A stretch of DNA of 64,000 bases from NCBI GenBank assembly GCA_963737145.1, contig CAVTRO010000007.1, positions 1,364,001 through 1,428,000 on the forward strand. The letters are read 5' to 3'. Made by a program: the position numbers and the translations under genes. A model generated the notes under the pieces. That model saw nothing but the letters and a program-made list of their open reading frames with translations, did no database searches and was not told where the DNA came from. Positions 18,691 to 25,172 of this stretch are shown one piece after another; within the stretch, counting starts at the first letter, position 1; each line of letters begins with the position of its first letter. The DNA is from AP-15 sp963737145. GTDB taxonomy: Bacteria; Pseudomonadota; Alphaproteobacteria; ATCC43930; CGMCC-115725.

Positions 18691-19476
18691 ACCGAGCCTC
18701 TGACATCTGCTGCACCGCAGACATTTCCTATGTCTATGCGATTAAGCGAGTTTAATCAAGCTACGCCGCGTGAGGCGTTTGCGAGATTTGTCAGGTCGAT
18801 GCCATACATTTCGTGAGGGCATTGGCGAACCCTCCCCAACGTTTCTGCTTGACTATGTTGTGATTTTCGGATATATTGAGTGCGATTTTTACATTGGATT
18901 GCGATAAAAAGCGATATGTCTGAAACTCCTACTCCTACTACGGCTACGGTAGAAGCCACCGCGTCACTTTCCCCAGCACGTTTGCCCCGGCAACCGCATA
19001 TGGCGATCAAATCTTTAGAAAGCCACTAAACCTTGCGTCTAAACCACGTGATCTTTACGTGGTGCGACACGCCGCCGCACTTGGCGGCTATAAATAGGAG
19101 GGGTCCTCGGTGCCGAGTTCCTGCTTCGTTGCCGTGAGTCCAAAAAGTGAGCCAGGATGGAGTCCACTTTCAAACTCCAGCGGTGGTGAGAAGCGGCAGA
19201 AAGCCAGGATCGGCTTTTTTCACCCGTGGGCCTTCAGCCCACGACATCAGAAACAATATCCTGCTGCTGAAACGTGAACAGATGAGCCGCTTCGATCATA
19301 CATAACGGTGACTTCGGAGCCATCGCCTCGCCATCTGCGCGCGCTCGGGTTTCCACACGTGATGACCGCAATCCACCCCCACGATCCATCTAGGTGGGCT
19401 AACACCGCATTTTCTAGGGGCGGGCCTAGCCAGCCGATTTGGTGGAGCCACCAACAACGGGATGGGAGCATTAAGC
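18691..19476. other. non-coding stretch with repeat copy and hairpin
   Basis: 786 bp without a convincing gene. It contains the second flanking repeat (18763-18797) and a 7-bp hairpin CGTGGGC-CTTCA-GCCCACG at 19225-19243 preceded by a run of six T. A close inverted relative of this hairpin lies at 23434-23452. Confidence 0.5.
18763..18797 (+). repeat. direct repeat, right copy, flanking the hsd cassette
   Basis: This matches 9732-9767 (about 32 of 36 positions) in the same orientation. The two copies could mark a module exchanged by homologous or site-specific recombination. Confidence 0.65.
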
Positions 19477-19932
19477 ATGGCCATCTATCTTAAGTTTCCT
19501 GGCGGCGAGGCGACGATGATTGCCTCACCATCACCTGTGATCCAAAGACTGACCAGCATCGACTCGGAGAGTGGCGAGAGTGCTGAGCCTATGATCCGCA
19601 TTGTCGATTGGTCGGGATCGGGGCAGACCGAGGATTGGCGGGACGCTGAACGCGCCGATGAATTGCCACCGGATATTGCCATCAGTATCCCGTTCGAGGT
19701 TGTGGATCAGATGGCAGCGATCGTCGCGGCCTGCCGGGGAGACTCTCCACTTCATGGAAGAAGCGACCAACGCCAAGGCGGCGCGCGAGATGAAAACCGA
19801 GGGGAAGGCGTAAGCCTCCCCCAATCCCCTATAATCTCGGACTCTCTCGCGGGTCGTGGAGATGTGGATGGCTCCGTCAGGAGCTTCGCAGGCGGGATCG
19901 GCACTTGTGCCACCTTTGGCGGCATGAGGTGA
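19477..19932 (+). CDS. small hypothetical protein, possibly frameshifted
   Basis: The frame from ATG 19477, with GGGAG about 8 bp upstream, gives MAIYLKFPGGEATMIASPS and later IRIVDWSGSG and ISIPFEVVDQMAAIVAACR, which look protein-like. Near 19735 the composition deteriorates, while the neighbouring frame becomes more plausible and ends ETLHFMEEATNAKAAREMKT before a stop at 19813. The natural product may thus have been about 110 aa, with a frameshift now present. No family was recognised. Confidence 0.35.
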   Translation: MAIYLKFPGGEATMIASPSPVIQRLTSIDSESGESAEPMIRIVDWSGSGQTEDWRDAERADELPPDIAISIPFEVVDQMAAIVAACRGDSPLHGRSDQRQGGARDENRGEGVSLPQSPIISDSLAGRGDVDGSVRSFAGGIGTCATFGGMR

Positions 19933-19980
19933 TGCCTTAGCGGGCTCAACAGGATGGTGGCATTTCCAGGCACCCGGTAA

Positions 19981-20089
19981 AGCCGTGTGGCTCCCGCGAA
20001 GCCGTGAGGCTCGCCGAAGGGAGGCACCATACGATCAGGCGAACATGGGCTTGGACGCGAAGCGTCCAGACTCGGGGCTACCGCCCCGA
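19981..20089 (+). ncRNA. string of four short hairpins, possible structured RNA
   Basis: In 109 bp there are four perfect stem-loops: AGCC-GTGT-GGCT (19981-19992), AGCC-GTGA-GGCT (20000-20011, a GNRA-type loop), TGGACGC-GAA-GCGTCCA (20052-20068) and TCGGGGC-TACC-GCCCCGA (20072-20089). The first two are direct repeats of each other and the last two are separated by only 3 nt. No protein frame of quality covers the region. It could be a small RNA, a recombination site or a transcription barrier. Confidence 0.35.
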
Positions 20090-20136
20090 AGCAGCCGCTG
20101 CGTTCCCGAGCGTTAAAGGTGGGCCGGAATAGGATT

Positions 20137-20346
20137 TCACCTACGTCGCCGATATCGGCCCGCTCGCGGCGGCTCGTAACGTTTCAGGGGCGGCAACGGC
20201 TCGGGTTTTTGTCTCGGGCCGGATCTTGGCGAGGATGCCTTTCCACATCTGGACCCGCGGCGAAAGCGGTAATGGTCGGCGTCGATTGTGTCGCGGAGCA
20301 GCCGCGCGAGTGCGTCGGTTTCCTAATCGGTTAGATCAGGTTTCAT
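20137..20346 (-). pseudogene. decayed small conserved alphaproteobacterial gene
   Basis: From ATG 20346 the minus strand reads MKPDLTD, then a TAG where a Glu codon is expected, then ETDALARLLRDTIDADHY. The next 20 codons make sense only one frame over (PLSPRVQMWKGILAKIRPE). The original frame then resumes with PEPLPPLKRYEPPRAGRYRR and stops at 20137. This matches from memory a small protein common in alphaproteobacteria, of unknown function, with a 'D-R-Y-PLSPR' centre and a proline/arginine-rich tail. A nonsense mutation and two compensating single-base shifts (a lost C near TACC and an extra A in AAAAA) show it is dead. Confidence 0.65.
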
Positions 20347-20468
20347 ATTCAGTAGATGAGGTGGTTAACCAATGCTGGCGAGTCCACACCCTACGCAACT
20401 GAGGGACGCAGCCGGTGTTAACCTCCGCGTCTGAAATATGGTCGATAAGGATCGGGTAACACAATGTC

Positions 20469-20487
20469 GACATAACGTTGTTATGTC
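20469..20487. promoter_or_regulatory. perfect dyad GACATAAC-GTT-GTTATGTC
   Basis: An 8-bp perfect inverted repeat with a 3-nt centre. Its right arm contains the ATG (20483) of a possible 31-codon frame ending at 20578. The layout resembles an operator over a start codon, but the tiny frame has no other support. Confidence 0.3.
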
Positions 20488-20681
20488 AGATATATACGGC
20501 TTAGCATTGCGATTAGCGGATCAGGAGCGCACCGACTTCGCCGCTCGACGATTGGCATTGATGCCCACCGAGGACTGACGTATTAGGCCGCTATCGAACC
20601 CTCATCGGAGCGGAGATAAAGTGCACCGACCCGCGATTACACCAGATATTTGCGATAATTCTCTAAATCTCTCATCATTCC

Positions 20682-20710
20682 TTGACAAATGCGGATCGAT
20701 CTGATATAAA
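20682..20710 (+). promoter_or_regulatory. strong sigma70-type promoter candidate
   Basis: TTGACA at 20682-20687 and TATAAA at 20705-20710 are separated by exactly 17 bp, close to the consensus housekeeping promoter. No convincing gene starts in the next 480 bp, so it may drive a non-coding RNA or a long leader for the four-gene cassette at 21193. Confidence 0.5.
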
Positions 20711-21192
20711 TAATTAAGAATTACACACTGGCAGGTCCACCTCCCCCATTCGAGCGGGTGATCTCCAAAAAAGCCCCCGTTGGCACAGAAGATGGCTCCT
20801 CGCGGCACAGGGCGAGGCATCCAGCCGTTGGCGATCCCTAGCTTTCGCCCGGCATTGACGCGGGATGATCCGCCCGTAGCCGAGAGCCGCGTTGCTCCGC
20901 GACCCCGAATCCTGAGAAGGATTGCGTTATCGTCGCGTCAAGCGATGGCCGACGCCAGTGTCGAATCTATTATTCCCAGGGTGCAAGTTGGGACCTCGCT
21001 CCCGCAGCCAGACTGAAAATCTCGTTGCGAATTCGAGGTTTAGCTCTAAATAGTTCTTAAGAGGATGAGGATGGAGACCGTAAGTTCAATTATGTCGAGA
21101 GGATTAACCATTTCTTCATGTCAACCTGTTGACTTTGTTCCAAAGTCGCTCAGAGCCGGGTTTGGTTGTTCTGCGCCTGAGGCTTACATGAC
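20711..21192. other. stretch downstream of the promoter, no clear gene
   Basis: About 480 bp between the promoter candidate and the small-gene cassette. Several short frames exist (for example from ATG 21065 behind AGAGGATGAGG), but none has convincing protein composition. It may be an untranslated leader. Confidence 0.4.
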
Positions 21193-21414
21193 GTGCCGGT
21201 GTGCACAGCAGGCGGCTCTGCGAGCCTTGACACTGCCCGCGAGATCCGACAGAGATTTTACAAAACTTCACGGCCTTGTCGCAAAGTCTTCACTATATCC
21301 GGCGTCCAGACCCGTTTGCCAAATGAAGAGGGTCGTCTGATGGTAACGATAGGTGACGGTGCCCGTGTCAACGACGAGGTGACCGGACGAGTCTTCCGGC
21401 TGGAATGGAGTTGA
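21193..21414 (+). CDS. small unknown protein, first gene of four-gene cassette
   Basis: A 73-codon frame from GTG 21193. The C-terminal part, including IRQRFYKTS, FTISGVQTRLPNEEGRL and MVTIGDGARVNDEVTGRVF, has convincing protein character, with an alternating pattern suggesting a small beta fold. The start is uncertain; a stop in the same frame just upstream limits it. It ends 2 bp before the next ATG, so the two genes are likely co-translated. Family not recognised. Confidence 0.45.
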   Translation: MPVCTAGGSASLDTAREIRQRFYKTSRPCRKVFTISGVQTRLPNEEGRLMVTIGDGARVNDEVTGRVFRLEWS

Positions 21415-21416
21415 CG

Positions 21417-22004
21417 ATGTTCGGCACAATGTTTCCGACCCCAAGCGGGACGTGGTTCTATTACCCGTGGCGCGGTCTTCGCCTTGCCGCACATGCTACC
21501 GCTCTGGGGACAAGCGGCCTCACCGTTCTTTGGAAGGGTGATCCAGCGATCCAAGACCTCGGCGTCTTTTTTGAGAGTGCGGCACAACTGATGAAGAGGT
21601 CCGCACCTTATGACCGGTGGATCGTAAACCCCGGCTTGGCAGATAAACGCCGGGTTAAGCATGTGGTGCCGATAGCCCCCGAGTTTTTGGCTGGCGCACA
21701 GCTTGTTCGATTTGAGTGTCTCCCTGAGGCGGAGGCACGTAAGTCGCCCCTCATCGTATGGGCAAACCTCGATGCTGAGGTAAGCCCTGAGCAGGAGTCA
21801 ATCGGTGTCTATCTGCACGAACAGGACATACCGACCTTACAGGGCGAAATCAGCAAGATAGTAGTGAAAACTGCCGTAGTCGAGAAGACGCGCCTTGCCG
21901 CTCAAGACGATCTCGAAAAAGAAGTTCATGAGATGCTTGGCCACGTTCTTGGTGACCTACGAGAAGCCGCCCAACGAGAAGCCGCCCAACGAACTGCGCC
22001 GTGA
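21417..22004 (+). CDS. unknown 195-aa protein, second gene of cassette
   Basis: A frame starting MFGTMFPTPSGTWFYYPWRG. I choose ATG 21417 because GGAG at 21407-21410 is well spaced; a longer start at 21405 adds four residues. The first 110 residues look globular and aromatic-rich. Then a segment beginning ESIGVYLHEQDIPTLQGEISK leads into a charged helix with the motif EKEVHEMLGHVLGDL. The tail is a recent 15-bp duplication giving REAAQREAAQ. No known domain was recognised and there is no signal peptide. It is flush with the next gene (stop then ATG with no gap). Confidence 0.6.
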   Translation: MFGTMFPTPSGTWFYYPWRGLRLAAHATALGTSGLTVLWKGDPAIQDLGVFFESAAQLMKRSAPYDRWIVNPGLADKRRVKHVVPIAPEFLAGAQLVRFECLPEAEARKSPLIVWANLDAEVSPEQESIGVYLHEQDIPTLQGEISKIVVKTAVVEKTRLAAQDDLEKEVHEMLGHVLGDLREAAQREAAQRTAP

Positions 22005-22418
22005 ATGTGGCTGCCGAGGGGGATAGCCAAGCTGATGTTCCGGGTATCAGGACTCCGAATTGATCCCACTGCCCCTTTAAGTATAACCAGTACAACTACT
22101 GGTGCGGTACACCAACTAGAGGTCTGGAATTGGTTCACGGTTCCCATTGACATGGAGGTTGATTGTAACTGTTCGATGGGCTTGTTGACCTCCACTTCGG
22201 GTGCAGCTTGGACCAAGCCCGCGCTTATCCCGCCTAATTTGACCCCCCCAAGCCAAGGCTTGATGATACGCGAGCCGATCTCAAAAGCCGCAACTACCGC
22301 CACGGGCAGCGAGGTCATAAGCTGTGGCAGGGTCCGATACAGGTACAGCGGCGCACCGAGCTTCAATCCTGACCACTCCCCATCAAATGGACACACGGTG
22401 ATAGTAAACGTCACGTAG
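22005..22418 (+). CDS. unknown 137-aa protein, third gene of cassette
   Basis: A frame starting directly after the previous stop. The sequence is rich in Thr, Ser, Val and aromatic residues with alternating hydrophobic positions (LEVWNWFTVPIDMEVDCNC, VISCGRVRYRYSG, HTVIVNVT), suggesting a beta-sandwich. Three cysteines are visible. A longer frame exists on the opposite strand over the same DNA, but its composition is poorer and the tight head-to-tail packing favours this one. Function unknown; possibly a binding or secreted-type beta domain. Confidence 0.5.
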   Translation: MWLPRGIAKLMFRVSGLRIDPTAPLSITSTTTGAVHQLEVWNWFTVPIDMEVDCNCSMGLLTSTSGAAWTKPALIPPNLTPPSQGLMIREPISKAATTATGSEVISCGRVRYRYSGAPSFNPDHSPSNGHTVIVNVT

Positions 22419-22427
22419 CTGGCTAGA

Positions 22428-23003
22428 ATGGATGGCAAATCATTCCTGCTAGGAATTATCCCTCCCTTACTCGCGTATCTAGCGGAGCGCACGAACCCTA
22501 TTTCCGCCGAAGTTATTCGACCAAAAGCAGAGATCCATGCAACTCAGCATGTTTTCCCACCCGCCGATGTAAACCCCGGCGTGGCTTACGATCCTCAACG
22601 GGCCAAAGAGGCGTTAGTTACTACGATTGTGGCAACCGGGGAAACTGCCGCAGAAGTTGCTGGTATCGTCCCAACGTGGATTAGTATTGCCTCAGCCACT
22701 ACAGCAGTCTTTGCGGATCTTGTTCCTGCATGGGTGTTTCTGCTAATTCTATTACTTGTGACAGGTGGCTCGGCGCTCTGGGGTATTCGCTATTTCCAAC
22801 GCATCGATTACCAAAGCGAGGCTATTGTCGCGGACGGAAGACCTTCGAGGATTTGCGGGCGCGATCGAGAAGTAGATCGGATTTCCTGCTGGATTAAAGT
22901 TGGCAATGTTACGGTAGCAATAATCGTATTGCTTGTTTGGCTGGCAACCCCGAACACTCTGCCAGACGCATGGCACTACATACGTGACTTGTACCACGGC
23001 TGA
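22428..23003 (+). CDS. unknown membrane protein, fourth gene of cassette
   Basis: A 191-aa protein with three probable membrane segments: a short N-terminal one (FLLGIIPPLLAYLA, residues 6-19), a strong central one (AWVFLLILLLVTGGSALWGI, about 104-123) and a C-terminal one (VTVAIIVLLVWLA, about 165-177). Charged loops lie between them. The centre, beginning TTAVFADLVP, leads into the second segment. It starts 9 bp after the third gene. As the last member of a compact cassette in a defence island, a membrane effector role is conceivable, but this is only inference from layout. Confidence 0.6.
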   Translation: MDGKSFLLGIIPPLLAYLAERTNPISAEVIRPKAEIHATQHVFPPADVNPGVAYDPQRAKEALVTTIVATGETAAEVAGIVPTWISIASATTAVFADLVPAWVFLLILLLVTGGSALWGIRYFQRIDYQSEAIVADGRPSRICGRDREVDRISCWIKVGNVTVAIIVLLVWLATPNTLPDAWHYIRDLYHG

Positions 23004-23771
23004 TGCGATACACCATCAGTGATCGTCCCGTGTTCCACGGCAAGGAAGGTCGCCCGCCACGCCCCATTTGCCAAGGCAATTTGTCGAACCGGCGTTGGTT
23101 TAATAGGTTCGATCATCAACCCTCGGAGTGACGCCGTGGCTTGCCGGTTATCTGCGGTCCTCGGGCGCAGCATCGGCAGAGCAGACAGTGACTCCACCGA
23201 GCGTTGTGCTGCCGGGAATCCAAAACTGTGCAGTTGGAGTCCAGTCTCTCACCCTCCCTTCGGGTCGTCAGAGCCGCAGGAAAAGCTGGATTCAGGTTGT
23301 GCTCTCGTGGGCTGAAACCTCTCGACAACGATACCTATGTGAGCTTCCGTGGCTGTAAGTTTAAAAATGCGCCATAGTCGGAGTCTAAATCGTGGCGTCG
23401 AAGTGTCGAAAACCGCTGGAAAACTCATAAATCGTGGGCTGAAGGTCCACGGGTCGAAACCCTAACTCAAGCGTTTCTGCGGCCTTCTTGACCCTCAGGA
23501 GCATCAAAGTGGGCTCCATAGGGCAACCCGCATAGGTCGTTATCAGATCACGGTTTTTCGCGCCTTCGCCGAATACACCGCCTTATCCTGGTGCGGGCTT
23601 GACCCGGCCACGGCAATTCCTGACACCTGACCATCAGGACATCCCAGATAGCCTGAACACCCGCGGCGAATACCGTTCAGGCTCGGCGACATGGCGGTGG
23701 CCAGAAGATTCACTCGAAAGTCCACAGCAACCCCGCGTGCACAAGTTCGGATTGTAGGATTCCGTTGAAGC
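23004..23771. other. right end of the island, non-coding
   Basis: 768 bp without a convincing gene. It holds a hairpin CGTGGGC-TGAAG-GTCCACG (23434-23452), which is the inverse of the one at 19225-19243 with one change. It also holds an 8-bp inverted repeat GCCTGAAC/GTTCAGGC near 23650-23685. Long antisense frames here run through the tRNA-like repeat and are spurious. Confidence 0.5.
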
Positions 23772-23827
23772 AGGGGTGCAAATTGTGCACTATAGGGGTG
23801 CAGATTGGCTGCTACGGGGGTGTAAAG
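23772..23827 (+). promoter_or_regulatory. putative integrase arm-type sites, right end
   Basis: AGGGGTGCAAA at 23772-23782, AGGGGTGCA at 23794-23802 and a looser GGGGGTGTAAAG at 23816-23827, in the same orientation as the pair at 3513-3536. Their place just inside the right core repeat supports a role in recombination. Confidence 0.5.
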
Positions 23828-23859
23828 ACCCGCAGAAATGCTGGATTCCGGCTGAAAGG

Positions 23860-23886
23860 CCGAGGGTTCGAATCCCTCCCTCTCCG
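23860..23886 (+). repeat. attR: 27-bp direct repeat of tRNA-Ser 3' end
   Basis: Identical to 3426-3452. It is followed at once by CCA (23887-23889), the encoded 3' end expected of the original tRNA gene, so the chromosome side of the junction lies to the right. Confidence 0.85.
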
Positions 23887-23977
23887 CCAGCCTTGCGAAA
23901 CCACCGCAGATATTCCGAAGTCTTTGGGTTAATGGGGTTTTCTGATCCTTCCCGTATACACGGAAAGGATACACGCG

Positions 23978-24300
23978 GTGTTTGGCAGGATGCCGTATGT
24001 CCAGCCATGGAAAGGTTCATACCGGTTCCGGCGACGCGTCCCCGACCACCTCGTTGGCGTGTTCGGCAAAAGGGAATGGGTCCAAGCTCTCGGGACAAAA
24101 AATAGGACAGAAGCCAACCGGCTCGTCATTCCTCACATCGAACGCACGAACGAAGACATCAGGGACGCCGAAGGGGGGAATTGGCCGCGCATCGACGACG
24201 AGCGCTGTAGGATATCGCGGGGCAATGGTGGCAGTGGCACCTCGAAGAGCTTGCCAAGCGGCTTCAGCTTCCGGCGGGGCTCGTTGCAAGCTCAATTGCA
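23978..24300 (+). pseudogene. truncated third integrase (DUF6538 type)
   Basis: Starting at GTG 23978 or ATG 23990, the frame reads RMPYVQPWKGSYRFRRRVPD and then FGKREWVQALGTKNRTEANR, a clear DUF6538 integrase N-terminus related in style to the island integrase. Near 24205 the frame breaks, and the next frame gives WWQWHLEELAKRLQLP before the homology ends at about 24300, where kdpD sequence begins on the other strand. Only about the first 110 residues remain. It sits 90 bp after the attR core, exactly where the integrase of an older element at this tRNA would lie. Confidence 0.75.
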
Positions 24301-24421
24301 CCTCGTATGTCTTGCCGACCCCTGACGCGGCGCCGAGATAAAGCTTCAGCCGCCCGCGGCGCTCTTGTTTCGCCGCGGCGAGCAGTGCTTCGGGTGACGG
24401 TCTTCCCTCGCGCTCCGCCAT
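24300..24421 (-). pseudogene. kdpD: kdpD remnant, first ~40 codons
   Basis: From ATG 24421 leftward the frame gives RPSPEALLAAAKQERRGRLK and LYLGAASGVGKTYE, the N-terminus of the KdpD sensor kinase with its Walker A-like GxxxGVGKT. After about residue 40 the homology stops and the DNA becomes integrase remnant. The kinase and sensor domains, and any kdpE after them, are gone from this place. The position after kdpC is right for kdpD, so the operon was cut by the mobile-element DNA. Confidence 0.8.
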
Positions 24422-24561
24422 CAGTTCAATTTAACTCATTTTCGTTCGTCATTCTCGCGAAAGCGTCTGCGAAACCATTGATGCACTGGCTGCATCACCG
24501 CGGTTTCGGCTGACTTCATATCTTTCCGCACGCCCTGCCTGGGGTGACAGCGAACTCGGCC

Positions 24562-25161
24562 TCAGTGCAGTTGATCGAGCCCAAGGTTGAGTTTGAGCAC
24601 ATTGACCCGCTTTTCGCCGAGGATGCCGAGAAACCGGTCTTGGGTCATGTCGGCCACCAGGCCCTGGACCTTGTCCAGTGGCAGATTGCGCGCCTTTGCG
24701 ACGCGCGGCACTTGGAACTCGGCGGCTGCGGGCGTGATGTCGGGGTCGAGGCCGCTCGCCGACGTAGTCACAAGATCGACCGGGATCGGCGCCGAGGCGT
24801 TTTCAGCTTTTAGCTTTTCGGCATCGTCCTTGACGCGGTCGATCAGCGGCTGGCTGGTCGGCCCCAGGTTCGACCCGCCCGAATTCCCCGCGTTATAGGG
24901 CGCCGGGATCGTCTTTGTCGGATCGTTCGGGTCGGTATCGGTGGTCGCCGAGGGACGGCCGTGGAAATATTTATCGTCGGTGAAATTCTGCCCAATCAGC
25001 TCGGAACCGACCACCTTGCCGTTCTTCTCGATCAGGCTGCCATTGGCCTGATGCGGAAAGACGAGCTGCGCGATGCCGGTCATGCCGAGCGGGTAGATGA
25101 GGCCGGTGATCACCGTCATCACGATGATCATCATGATAGCGGGGCGGATTTGACGGAACAT
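24562..25161 (-). CDS. kdpC: K+-transporting ATPase subunit C
   Basis: A 199-aa KdpC, the small membrane-anchored subunit that stabilises ATP binding in the KdpFABC potassium pump. One N-terminal membrane helix (IMMIIVMTVITGLIYPLG) is followed by the periplasmic/cytosolic domain with the family motifs SELIGQNF, YFHGRPSAT, SGGSNLGPTS, SASGLDPDI and VPRVAKAR. Full length. It lies 11 bp after kdpB in the same leftward operon. Confidence 0.95.
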   Translation of the reverse strand: MFRQIRPAIMMIIVMTVITGLIYPLGMTGIAQLVFPHQANGSLIEKNGKVVGSELIGQNFTDDKYFHGRPSATTDTDPNDPTKTIPAPYNAGNSGGSNLGPTSQPLIDRVKDDAEKLKAENASAPIPVDLVTTSASGLDPDITPAAAEFQVPRVAKARNLPLDKVQGLVADMTQDRFLGILGEKRVNVLKLNLGLDQLH

Positions 25162-25172
25162 TGTGGTGATCC

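Larger units (their letters stand above)
3426..23886. mobile_element. genomic island integrated at tRNA-Ser
   Basis: About 20.4 kb is enclosed by two perfect 27-bp copies of the tRNA-Ser T arm/acceptor end in direct orientation (3426-3452 and 23860-23886). The gene just inside the tRNA end is an intact tyrosine recombinase of the DUF6538 type, the usual arrangement for an integrative element. Copies of a GGGGTGCA word sit just inside both ends, as expected for integrase arm sites. The cargo is a DUF2130/HTH/XRE module, a type I restriction-modification operon with a YgjP-like protease, and several unknown small genes. No conjugation, replication or phage structural gene is visible, so it is best called a defence-bearing genomic island or satellite-like element. 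Confidence 0.85.

Noticed and set aside
20483..20578. 31-codon plus-strand frame at the GACATAAC dyad
   Set aside because: No ribosome-binding site and no support beyond the ATG; only the dyad is kept as a feature.
21926..22492. 188-codon minus-strand gene
   Set aside because: It is antisense to two well-packed plus-strand genes of the cassette, and its C-terminus is a low-complexity Arg/Ser/Ala tail from the 15-bp duplication.
3426..23886. Calling the island a prophage or conjugative element
   Set aside because: No capsid, portal, terminase, relaxase or type IV secretion gene is visible; only integrases and cargo.
23543..23974. 143-codon minus-strand frame over the attR repeat
   Set aside because: It contains EREGFEPSA, again antisense tRNA-Ser, and the remainder has poor protein composition.
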